Origin: an uncultured Austwickia sp.
GTDB taxonomy: Bacteria > Actinomycetota > Actinomycetes > Actinomycetales > Dermatophilaceae
Direction: 5' to 3'
Assembly: GCA_934678955.1 (NCBI GenBank)
Contig: CAKUSI010000090.1
Location: 1-11,947, forward strand
Length of the DNA: 11,947 nucleotides
Position 1 is the first letter of the stretch, and each line of letters starts with the position of its first letter. The notes under the pieces were generated by a model. The model ran no database searches, was not told where the DNA came from, and saw only the letters and a list, made by a program, of their open reading frames with translations. The position numbers and the translations under genes were made by a program. Shown piece by piece: positions 1 through 6,868 of this stretch.

Positions 1-180
1 GCCCCCGTGGCCAGTGCCACGGCCGCCGGCGCACTCCGGGCCGTGGGGGTCAAGGGACGCGACGTCGCGGGGTTCAGCCTCCTCGCCCCGGCGTTCGGCG
101 TGCTGTTCGGGGCGGGTCTGTGGCGCGGACTGTACCTCCTCGCCCGTTCGAGCCTGCGCCGTCGCCGCGCCAAGCCCTAG
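1..180 (+). CDS. 3' end of an unidentified membrane protein (partial)
   Basis: An open frame runs from the window edge to a TAG at 178-180 and gives the last 59 residues of a protein. It holds one hydrophobic stretch at about residues 25-47 of the fragment (FSLLAPAFGVLFGAGLWRGL), followed by a very basic tail ending RRRRAKP, which by the positive-inside rule suggests a cytoplasmic C terminus. The stop lies 11 nt before the GTG start of the epimerase-like gene, so it probably belongs to the same operon. The GAGLWRG pattern recalls the membrane tail of some actinobacterial GT2 glycosyltransferases, but the fragment is too short to name the family. Codon use matches the genes downstream. I am fairly sure it is coding and do not know its function. 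Confidence 0.6.
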   Translation, partial: APVASATAAGALRAVGVKGRDVAGFSLLAPAFGVLFGAGLWRGLYLLARSSLRRRRAKP

Positions 181-191
181 GCTGGGGAACC

Positions 192-1298
192 GTGTCGATA
201 GCTTTCGTGGCCGGAACCACCGCCGAGGTGATCAAGCTCGCCCCCGTGATGGGCGAACTGGGGGAACGCGGGGTCATGTATCGCCTCTGGAGCACCGACC
301 AGCACGTCTCCGGCATGCAGGAGACCCTGGAGAACCTCTCGCTGCGGCAGCCCGACCGGCACCTGGTCTCCCCGGGCCGGCGCCGCCACGTGGCGAGGTC
401 GAGCCAGGTGCCCACCTGGGTCGCGTCCGTCCTGCTCGGAGCCCTCCGCCAGCGACGCTCCCTGCGCACCGACCTGACGGCCGGGGCCACCGAGCCCATC
501 GTGGTGGTGCACGGGGACACGTTCACGACCGTCCTGGGCGCCCTGATCGGGCGCCTGCTCGGGGCGCGCGTCGCGCACGTGGAGGCGGGCATGCGGAGCG
601 GGAACCTCCGCCACCCCTTCCCGGAGGAGCTCAACCGGCGCATCGTGGCGCGGTTGGCGACCCTGCACTACGCGCCCACGGCCCGCGAGGTCGCCAACCT
701 CGGGCGGGAGCGGGCGCCCGGAACCATCCTGGACACCGGCGCGAACACGGCCGTCGACGCGCTGCGCACCATGCTGGAGCGTGCCCCGGAGGAACCGGAC
801 CTCCCCGAGGTCTTCGGGCTGGTCACCCTGCACCGGTTCGAGCTGGTCAGCGACGCGAAGGCCTTCCGAGCGATCCTGGAGGCGCTGTCGGCGAGCGCCA
901 CTCCCGCCCGACCCCTGCTCATGGTGGCCGGGCAGGCGGAACGCGCCAAGATCGGGGAACTGGGGCTCGAGAGGCTCTTCGGTGAGCACTTCCGGCTGCT
1001 GGGGAAGCGGCCGTACGCCGAGTTCCTCCCGCTCCTGAGGGCCGCGAGCTTCGTGGTCACCGACTCCGGCGGGCTCCAGCAGGAGTGCGCCGTCCTGGGC
1101 AAGCCCTGCGCCGTGCACCGCCAGCGGACCGAGTCCCATCAGGGGCTGGGCGAGAACGTGGTCCTGACGGGTCTGGACACCGGGGTGGTCCGGCGGTTCA
1201 TCGCCGACTGGGAGTCCTACCGCCGTCCCTCGACGCTCGACCTGTTCCATCCGTCGCGGCTGGTGGCGATCAGCCTGATCGAGGCCTCAGGGCGATAG
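192..1298 (+). CDS. UDP-N-acetylglucosamine 2-epimerase family protein (WecB/WbpI-like, divergent)
   Basis: A 368-residue protein of the WecB/UDP-GlcNAc 2-epimerase family, which normally inverts C2 of a UDP-2-acetamido sugar in the cytoplasm by reversible elimination of UDP. Visible landmarks are EVIKLAP at 12-18, VHGDT at 106-110, HVEAGMRS at 129-136, PEELNRR at 144-150, VTLHR at 211-215 and DSGGLQQE at 291-298. By alignment from memory with E. coli WecB, K15, D109, E131, E145 or E146 and H214 match the catalytic set (K15, D95, E117, E131, H213). The family signatures GTRPE, HRREN and RTERPE are changed here to GTTAE, HRFEL and RTESHQ, so the substrate may not be plain UDP-GlcNAc. The GTG at 192 is chosen because the first beta strand (IAFVAGTT) follows at once; the open frame continues back to 120 but would add 24 unrelated residues overlapping the previous gene. 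The following genes suggest a WbpI-type role in making a UDP-diacetamido sugar. Confidence 0.82.
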   Translation: MSIAFVAGTTAEVIKLAPVMGELGERGVMYRLWSTDQHVSGMQETLENLSLRQPDRHLVSPGRRRHVARSSQVPTWVASVLLGALRQRRSLRTDLTAGATEPIVVVHGDTFTTVLGALIGRLLGARVAHVEAGMRSGNLRHPFPEELNRRIVARLATLHYAPTAREVANLGRERAPGTILDTGANTAVDALRTMLERAPEEPDLPEVFGLVTLHRFELVSDAKAFRAILEALSASATPARPLLMVAGQAERAKIGELGLERLFGEHFRLLGKRPYAEFLPLLRAASFVVTDSGGLQQECAVLGKPCAVHRQRTESHQGLGENVVLTGLDTGVVRRFIADWESYRRPSTLDLFHPSRLVAISLIEASGR

Positions 1299-1321
1299 AG
1301 TCTCCAGCAGGTACAGAAAGT

Positions 1322-1325
1322 GAGG
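1322..1325 (+). promoter_or_regulatory. Ribosome-binding site of the acetyltransferase gene
   Basis: GAGG lies 7 nt before the GTG at 1333 and is the only purine-rich motif in the 34-nt gap after the epimerase stop. It supports the GTG start. I see no clear promoter or hairpin in that gap. Confidence 0.5.
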
Positions 1326-1332
1326 CCCGGAC

Positions 1333-1938
1333 GTGGCACGCATCCTTCCCAGCGCTGACGTGGCGGACTCGGCCAGGATCGGGGAGGGGTCATCTGTGTG
1401 GCACCTCGCCCAGGTTCGGGAGGATGCGGTCCTCGGCGCGAACTGCGTGGTCGGTCGCGGCGCCTACGTCGGGACCGGGGTGGTCATGGGCGACAACTGC
1501 AAGCTGCAGAACTACGCCCTGGTCTACGAGCCGGCCCGTCTGGCCAACGGCGTCTTCGTCGGCCCCGCTGCGGTGTTCACCAACGACCACTACCCGCGCG
1601 CCATCGAGCCCGACGGACGGATCAAGCGCGCCGACGACTGGGAGCCGGTGGGCGTCACCTGCTTGGAGGGTGCCGCCATCGGGGCCCGTGCCGTCTGCGT
1701 GGCACCCGTGACGATCGGCCGCTGGGCGATGGTCGCCGCCGGTGCCGTGGTGATCAAGGACGTCCCCGATTTCGCCCTGGTGGTGGGTGTCCCAGCCCGC
1801 CGCGTGGGGTGGGTGGGGCGCCGGGGCGTGCCCCTTGAGGCTTCCGAGGAGCAGGGGCACTGGGTGTGTCCCGCCTCGGGTGACCGGTTCGTGGAGGACG
1901 GACCGGACCGACTGATCGAACTGGAAGGCAATCGATGA
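1333..1938 (+). CDS. Left-handed beta-helix N-acetyltransferase (WbpD/WlbB-like)
   Basis: A 201-residue acyltransferase of the hexapeptide-repeat family, expected to work as a trimer and move acetyl from acetyl-CoA to the C3 amino group of a UDP-2-acetamido-3-amino sugar. Hexapeptide turns run from about residue 8 to 155 (for example AVLGANCVVGRGAYVG at 32-47 and GAAIGARAVCV at 113-123). VFTN at 81-84 followed by DHYPR matches the FTN segment of Pseudomonas WbpD, and KDVPDFALVVGVPAR at 142-156 is the usual end of the helix. The C-terminal VCPASGDRFV resembles the VCP-TG-RYV tail of WbpD/WlbB, which favours that subfamily over PglD or FdtC types. The GTG at 1333 gives MARILPSADV, a normal beginning for the family. 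It overlaps the aminotransferase gene by 4 nt (ATGA). Function class is sure; the sugar substrate is inferred from neighbours. Confidence 0.87.
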   Translation: MARILPSADVADSARIGEGSSVWHLAQVREDAVLGANCVVGRGAYVGTGVVMGDNCKLQNYALVYEPARLANGVFVGPAAVFTNDHYPRAIEPDGRIKRADDWEPVGVTCLEGAAIGARAVCVAPVTIGRWAMVAAGAVVIKDVPDFALVVGVPARRVGWVGRRGVPLEASEEQGHWVCPASGDRFVEDGPDRLIELEGNR

Positions 1939-3032
1939 ACAACCCGGGTGACTTCATTCCCCCTGCGAAGCCGCTGATCGGCGACGAGGAGAGGGAAGCG
2001 GTCGATCGCGTGCTCCGCTCGGGCATGCTCGCACAAGGACCCGAGGTCAAGGCGTTCGAGGAGGAGTTCTCGGCGCACTTCGGCCTGGGCCGGGCGTGCG
2101 TCGCGGTCAACTCCGGGACCTCGGGGCTGCATCTCGGTCTGCTGTCCAGCGGGATCGGTCCGGGTGATGAGGTCATCGTCCCGTCGTTCACCTTCGCCGC
2201 GACGGCGAACTCGGTGGCCCTCACGGGGGCCACCCCCGTCTTCGCCGACATCGCGCTGGACGACTACACGCTCGACCCGGCCGCGGTCGAGGCGTCCATC
2301 ACCGACCGGACGAAGGCGATCATGCCGGTGCACCTGTACGGGCACCCGGCGAAGATGGTGCAGTTGCGGGAGATCGCCGACCGGCACGGGCTGATGATCT
2401 TCGAGGACGCGGCGCAGGCCCACGGTGCCTCGCTCGACGGGACGCCCGTGGGTGCGTTCGGAACGTTCGGCATGTTCTCGCTCTACCCGACCAAGAACAT
2501 GACCTCGGGCGAGGGCGGCATGGTCTCCTGCGTCGACGAGACCGTCGAGCGGAACATGCGCCTGTACCGCAACCAGGGGATGCTCCAGCAGTACCACAAC
2601 GAGGTCGTCGGGCTGAACAACCGCATGACCGACATCCACGCCGCGATCGGGCGCGTGCAACTCACCAAGGTCGACGGCTGGACGAAGCAGCGACAGGACA
2701 ACGCCGCCTTCCTGTCGGCCAACCTCGAGGGCGTGGTGGTTCCCGCCGTGCTCGAGGGGGCGGTCCACGTCTACCACCAGTACACGGTGCGCGTCGCCGC
2801 CGACCGCGACGGCCTGGCCAAGGCGCTGCGCGAGGAGCACAACGTGGGTTCCGGCATGTTCTACCCCGTGCCCAACCACCGACTCGCGCCGTTCCAGGTC
2901 GACAAGGACCTGCCGAACACCGAGCAGGCGGCGCGCGAGTGCCTGTCGCTGCCCGTGCACCCGTCGCTGTCGTCGGCCGACCTCGAGCGCATCGTGACCG
3001 CCGTGAACGCCCTCGCCAAGGCGGGTGCGTGA
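1935..3032 (+). CDS. DegT/DnrJ/EryC1/StrS-family PLP aminotransferase (WbpE/WlbC- or GnnB-like)
   Basis: A 365-residue sugar aminotransferase of fold type I. It should move an amino group from glutamate to the C3 ketone of a UDP-3-keto sugar made by the dehydrogenase encoded next door. The PLP site is clear: NSGTSGLHLGL at 59-69 holds the phosphate, FEDAAQAHGA at 156-165 carries the Asp (D158) that pairs with the pyridine nitrogen, and K187 in SLYPTKNMTSGEGG is the Schiff-base lysine. VPSFTFAATANS at 82-93 and GLNNRMTDIHAAIG are further family blocks. Length is typical. The ATG at 1935 overlaps the acetyltransferase stop (ATGA) and has GGAAGG six nt upstream at 1923-1928, pointing to coupled translation. 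The dehydrogenase gene begins on the last base of its stop codon (TGATG). Confidence 0.9.
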   Translation: MNNPGDFIPPAKPLIGDEEREAVDRVLRSGMLAQGPEVKAFEEEFSAHFGLGRACVAVNSGTSGLHLGLLSSGIGPGDEVIVPSFTFAATANSVALTGATPVFADIALDDYTLDPAAVEASITDRTKAIMPVHLYGHPAKMVQLREIADRHGLMIFEDAAQAHGASLDGTPVGAFGTFGMFSLYPTKNMTSGEGGMVSCVDETVERNMRLYRNQGMLQQYHNEVVGLNNRMTDIHAAIGRVQLTKVDGWTKQRQDNAAFLSANLEGVVVPAVLEGAVHVYHQYTVRVAADRDGLAKALREEHNVGSGMFYPVPNHRLAPFQVDKDLPNTEQAARECLSLPVHPSLSSADLERIVTAVNALAKAGA

Positions 3033-4018
3033 TGGCGAACCTGCGCGCAGGCCTCATCGGCATGGGCATGATGGGACGCCACCACGCCCGGGTCCTCGGC
3101 TCGCTGTCCGGTGTCGACCTGGTCGGCATCGTCGACCCCGACGGTGACAAGTTCAAGGCGGCCGGTGGACGGCCCGTCTTCGACACCGTCGAGCAGTTGC
3201 TGGACCAGAAGATCGACTACGCGATGGTGGCCGTTCCGACGGCGCTGCACGAGGAGGTCGGCCTCCACCTGGCCGCCGCCGGCGTCCACGCCCTGCTGGA
3301 GAAGCCCCTCGCGCCGTCGGTGGCCGCCGCCACGCGCCTGCAGGCGGCGTTCGACGCCGCGGGGCTGGTCGGCGGGGTGGGCCACATCGAGCGGTACAAC
3401 CCCGCGGTGCAGCAGGCCCGGGCTCGGATCGAGCAGGGCGAGCTCGGCCGCATCCTGCAGGTCAACACGCGGCGTCAGGGGCCCTTCCCGGGGCGCATCG
3501 CCGACGTGGGCGTGGTCATGGACCTGGCCACCCACGACATCGACCTGACCCAGTACGTGACCGGGTCCACCTACCGACGGGTCGCTGCCGAGACGGCGTT
3601 CCGGTCGGGCCGCGAGCACGAGGACTTGGTCGCCATCACCGGTCAGCTCGCCAACGACGTGGTGGCCAACCACCTCGTCAACTGGCTGGCGCCGTTCAAG
3701 GAGCGCGTCTCCGTGGTGCTGGGGGACGAGGGCTGCCTCGTCATCGACACGCTGACGGCCGACCTCACCTTCCACCGCAACGGTACGGAACCGACCGAGT
3801 GGGAGGACCTGGCCCAGTTCCGGGGAGTGTCGGAGGGCGATTCGATCCGCTACTCTTTCGCCAAGCGGGAGCCGTTGCTCGTGGAGCACGAGAACTTCCG
3901 GGACGCGGTCCTGGGCGAGGGGGGCACCGTGGTCACCTTCGCGCAGGGCGTCCACACCATCGAGGTGGCCGAGGCCGCACTGCGGTCCGCTGACGGACAG
4001 GGCCAGGTCAATCTCTGA
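3032..4018 (+). CDS. Gfo/Idh/MocA-family NAD(P)-dependent sugar dehydrogenase (predicted UDP-sugar 3-dehydrogenase)
   Basis: A 328-residue oxidoreductase. The N-terminal Rossmann half shows GLIGMGMMG at 7-15 and the EKPLA motif at 90-94, where K91 is the usual catalytic lysine. The C-terminal half has GHIERYNP at 117-124 and MDLATHDIDL at 163-172, with H168/D169 in the usual catalytic histidine position. It probably oxidises C3 of a UDP-2-acetamido sugar to the ketone used by the aminotransferase just upstream. GHIERYNP plus DLATHDIDL looks closer to GnnA-type UDP-GlcNAc 3-dehydrogenases than to WbpB/WlbA, which as I remember them have different sequences at both places. So the substrate could be UDP-GlcNAc or its uronate. 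The ATG at 3032 is chosen because it shares its A with the preceding TGA and opens with MANLRAGLIG; the frame is open back to 2939, which would lie inside the aminotransferase. Confidence 0.85.
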   Translation: MANLRAGLIGMGMMGRHHARVLGSLSGVDLVGIVDPDGDKFKAAGGRPVFDTVEQLLDQKIDYAMVAVPTALHEEVGLHLAAAGVHALLEKPLAPSVAAATRLQAAFDAAGLVGGVGHIERYNPAVQQARARIEQGELGRILQVNTRRQGPFPGRIADVGVVMDLATHDIDLTQYVTGSTYRRVAAETAFRSGREHEDLVAITGQLANDVVANHLVNWLAPFKERVSVVLGDEGCLVIDTLTADLTFHRNGTEPTEWEDLAQFRGVSEGDSIRYSFAKREPLLVEHENFRDAVLGEGGTVVTFAQGVHTIEVAEAALRSADGQGQVNL

Positions 4019-4028
4019 CGGGGTGCCC

Positions 4029-4054
4029 GGCGAGGCGGGTTCGCCCGCCTCGCC
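4029..4054 (+). other. Perfect 11-bp hairpin with UUCG loop
   Basis: GGCGAGGCGGG (4029-4039), loop TTCG, then CCCGCCTCGCC (4044-4054) form a perfect 11-bp inverted repeat starting 10 nt after the dehydrogenase stop. No T-run follows, so it does not look like a standard intrinsic terminator. It may be a partial terminator, an RNA-stability element or a processing site that lowers expression of the gene after it. It also argues that translation of that gene starts beyond it. Confidence 0.6.
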
Positions 4055-4085
4055 CCCGGCGGCCGCGCCGGGGCGGGACAGGCTC

Positions 4086-5651
4086 GTGGCGGTGCCACGG
4101 CGCACGATCCTCGGGATCGTGGGGGTGCTGGTCGCCTACCTGGTCACGGGGCTGGCCTGGGCCATCTCGAGCCCGGTCGGCTCCTCTCCCGATGACGACT
4201 ACCACCTGACGAGCATCTACTGCCCCCCACCCGTGGAGACGTCCGGGTGCCGGATCAGGGCAGGGGAGCCGCTCGCGGTCTACGTGCCCGAGAAGGTCGC
4301 CCACGCCAGTTGGCAGTACTCGTTCCAACCGCAGGAGAACGGGAACCTCGCCGCAGCGCTCTCGGAGGAGACCCTCGTGCCCTCGCTCCGCGTGGACCAG
4401 GGGGGCTACCCCGGCGGTTTCTACCGGGTCCTGCACCTGCTGGTGCAACCGGACGTGGATGACACCGTCGTGAGCATCAGGATGGCCAACGTCCTCCTCC
4501 CGCTCCTCCTGCTCGGCCTCCTGGCCCTCGTCGGGCGGCCCGAGGACCGGCGAAGCGCCGCCTTCGTCGTGGCGGCCAGCTCGGTCCCCCTGGGGGTGTT
4601 CATCTGGGCCTCGACCAACCCCAGCTCCTGGGCCTACTCGGGCATGATCGTCGCCTGGGTGGGGCTGTTGGCCAGCTTCTCCGCACCGACCGCGCCGCGG
4701 TGGGGCATCTCCGCCCTCGTCACGCTCGCGGGGGCGTGGATGGCCGCGAGCGCGCGGGGCGACTCGGGCCCCTACCTGGCCCTGGCCGCCATCGGGGCCG
4801 TGTGGCTGTCCTGGCCCCTCCTCGCACGGCGCCTCGTGAGGCTGGTCCTGCCCGTGGCGGTGCTGGGCCTGGGGCTCTGGACCTTCTTCACGGCAGCGCA
4901 GACCGACTCGCTGACCAAGCCGGAGGAGGCGCCGGAGGGGTGGGAGGCCATGACCTTCACCAACATGCTCGAGTTGCCCAGGCTCCCGCTCGGCATCTAC
5001 GGCCTCGATCCCCAGTTGGGTCTCGGCTGGACGGACACGCCCATGCCGGCGCTGGTCTACGTGGGGGCGATCGCGGCGGGGGTCGTCTTCTGGTCCCAGG
5101 GGCTCCGGTCCATGGGGTGGCGCAAGGGGCTGGGCCTGACAGCCATCACGATCGCCTTCCTCGGGCTGCCCGCGTACATGCTCATCAAGGACATGGTGCC
5201 GATCGGCAGCAACGTGCAGTCCCGGTACTTCCTGCCCCTGGCCGTGCTGGTGGTCGGCACCGCCGTGCTGGGTCGGCTGCCTGGGCAGGTGGTCCGGCTC
5301 TCGCTCGGGCAGCGCGTCTTCGTGGTGGGGGCGCTCGGGGTCGCGCACGCCGTGGCCCTCCTCACGAACATCTCCCGGTACGTGACGGGCCTCAACGGGC
5401 TGTGGATCTTCGACGAGACCAACGTCGACCGCTGGTGGTGGGCGCCGCCGGTGCCCGGCCCCATCGTCGTCTGGGTGGTGGGCAGCGTGGCGTTCGCCGT
5501 CGCCGTGGCGTTGTCACTGGTCGGCAGGGACCGGGACGAGGGGCCCGTCCCGGCGGGTGCCGTCAGTGCCCCGGCTCGGGCGCGCCGGGCGGACGTCGCA
5601 GCACGGCGAGCAGCATCACCACGAACGCCGCACAGCCGACCAGGGGGCTGA
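4086..5651 (+). CDS. DUF2142-family multi-spanning membrane protein (putative GT-C-type glycosyltransferase)
   Basis: A protein of about 521 residues with some 11-12 hydrophobic segments, the first at residues 7-28. Motifs I associate with DUF2142 are SSPDDDYHL at 33-41 in the first outside loop, NPSSWAYSG at 178-186, YGLDPQLGLGW at 305-315 and VQSRYFLPL at 377-385. I recall the family being placed among GT-C-like membrane glycosyltransferases, which use polyprenyl-phosphate sugars outside the membrane; the acidic cluster in the first outer loop fits, but activity is inferred. The frame opens at a GTG at 4023, but that start would put a strong hairpin in the first codons and add a low-complexity Ala/Pro-rich leader, so GTG 4086 (MAVPRRTILG) is preferred; GTG 4092 is also possible. 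The last 40 residues are Arg/Ala-rich, and the final 89 nt overlap the convergent flippase gene. Confidence 0.78.
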   Translation: MAVPRRTILGIVGVLVAYLVTGLAWAISSPVGSSPDDDYHLTSIYCPPPVETSGCRIRAGEPLAVYVPEKVAHASWQYSFQPQENGNLAAALSEETLVPSLRVDQGGYPGGFYRVLHLLVQPDVDDTVVSIRMANVLLPLLLLGLLALVGRPEDRRSAAFVVAASSVPLGVFIWASTNPSSWAYSGMIVAWVGLLASFSAPTAPRWGISALVTLAGAWMAASARGDSGPYLALAAIGAVWLSWPLLARRLVRLVLPVAVLGLGLWTFFTAAQTDSLTKPEEAPEGWEAMTFTNMLELPRLPLGIYGLDPQLGLGWTDTPMPALVYVGAIAAGVVFWSQGLRSMGWRKGLGLTAITIAFLGLPAYMLIKDMVPIGSNVQSRYFLPLAVLVVGTAVLGRLPGQVVRLSLGQRVFVVGALGVAHAVALLTNISRYVTGLNGLWIFDETNVDRWWWAPPVPGPIVVWVVGSVAFAVAVALSLVGRDRDEGPVPAGAVSAPARARRADVAARRAASPRTPHSRPGG

Positions 5652-6861
5652 CCGCCAGCGCGAGGACCGTCTTGGTGGTCAGCGAGAGGTCGGCCAGCAG
5701 CGCACCGATCGCGGTGGCCGCCGTGATGATCCACCCGGCGGCGAAGACCCGGTGGGCGCCGATGGTGAGGGCGAGCGTGCCGAGGAGGGTCAGGGTGGCC
5801 ATGAAGGCCGACGTCAGCGTCAGCGCGCCGAACACCCATCCCTCCACCCGGTACTGGTCGCTGAAGAGGGTCAGGAACCACGGGCCGACCACCCAGGCGG
5901 CCACGCCGCCCACGAGCCCCATGGCCAGCAGTAGCGCGCTGGGTTTCGCCACGGCTCGGAACGGGTGGTCGCGGTGGAGGAGGAAGGCCTTGACCGCGAC
6001 CCCCTGGAACGTGGTGAGCGGCATCATGATCGGCGCGCGCGTCAGGGACACGACGAGGATCAGGGCGGCCAGCTCGACCTGGTCGGCGGAGGGGTTGGTC
6101 GCCTGCATGATCGCGGGGAAGCCCGTGATGAGCAGGGCGGTCGCCGACGTCGACAGGGCCGCGAAGCCGAAGTTGCGCACCATGCGCCCCGGGGGTTGGT
6201 CCGCCCGGCCGGCGATCGCACGCCGCGCCACGGGCGAGACGACGAGCCCGCCCAGCAGCACGAGGACGCCCCCCGCCGCCGCAGCCTCGAACGCCGGCAA
6301 CCCGAACCCGGGCGCGAGGGTCGCCACGAGCACGACCAGGCCCATCCGCACCGCCACCTCGAGCGTGAGGATGCCGGCGTAGTGGCTCCACCGGCCCTCG
6401 CCCGCGAAGGCCCCCACGAGCACCACGTAACAGGTCTGCAGGAGCGTCGCCACCACCAGCAACGGCACGGCGACGGTCGCCGACCGGCTGACCAGCACAC
6501 CCGCCATCGGCGGGAGCGCCAGGGCGAGCAGCAGGGCCACCGCCGCACCCACCGCGAGGGCGGGCGGCAGGATCCGGGCGCGCGCGCTGCGTGGCTCGGC
6601 CTCCACCACGCCCACGGCCCTCGTGGTCTCCTGCTGGATTCCGACGACGATGCCGAACATGCCCGTCAGCAGCGACCAGAACACGAGGAACTCGGCGTTG
6701 GCGTCGGGGGCCACGGCTCGCGCGACGACGAACATCACGACGAAGTTGCTCAGTGCGCCGACGGCGGAGGCGCCGGCCACGGCCATGGCGTGCCGTCGAC
6801 CGATGGCCGGCCCCGGCCCGGGTGGAGGTTCCACGATCTGCTGCGTCCCTTTCGCGCTCAC
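5563..6861 (-). CDS. Polysaccharide-export flippase-like membrane protein (MOP/Wzx-like), last gene of the - operon
   Basis: A 432-residue, almost entirely hydrophobic protein with about 12-14 likely transmembrane segments from residue 25 to 421, a short Pro-rich cytoplasmic N terminus (PPPGPGP) and a Pro-rich C terminus. Overall pattern and length fit the MOP-superfamily lipid-linked oligosaccharide flippases (Wzx, polysaccharide_synt), although no single diagnostic motif stands out. It would move a polyprenyl-diphosphate glycan from inside to outside. The start is the GTG at 6861, 7 nt after the stop of the upstream gene, with GAGGA (6870-6866) four nt before it. The frame stays open far upstream, but that stretch is antiparallel reading of the glycosyltransferase gene. 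It is the second flippase-like gene in this operon, so the locus may export two different lipid-linked units. Confidence 0.75.
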   Translation of the reverse strand: MSAKGTQQIVEPPPGPGPAIGRRHAMAVAGASAVGALSNFVVMFVVARAVAPDANAEFLVFWSLLTGMFGIVVGIQQETTRAVGVVEAEPRSARARILPPALAVGAAVALLLALALPPMAGVLVSRSATVAVPLLVVATLLQTCYVVLVGAFAGEGRWSHYAGILTLEVAVRMGLVVLVATLAPGFGLPAFEAAAAGGVLVLLGGLVVSPVARRAIAGRADQPPGRMVRNFGFAALSTSATALLITGFPAIMQATNPSADQVELAALILVVSLTRAPIMMPLTTFQGVAVKAFLLHRDHPFRAVAKPSALLLAMGLVGGVAAWVVGPWFLTLFSDQYRVEGWVFGALTLTSAFMATLTLLGTLALTIGAHRVFAAGWIITAATAIGALLADLSLTTKTVLALAVSPLVGCAAFVVMLLAVLRRPPGAPEPGH

Positions 6862-6868
6862 GGCATCC

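Noticed and set aside
1590..2960. A long open frame on the - strand opposite the acetyltransferase and aminotransferase genes
   Set aside because: It is rich in His, Arg, Val and Gly with no recognisable motif, as expected for antisense reading of GC-rich genes; the + strand has clear PLP and hexapeptide motifs.
3032..4018. Naming the dehydrogenase WbpB/WlbA outright
   Set aside because: Its GHIERYNP and DLATHDIDL motifs point to the GnnA side of the family, so only the general reaction is called.
5566..5660. An intrinsic terminator between the convergent operons
   Set aside because: There is no stem followed by a T-run; the region is coding on both strands.
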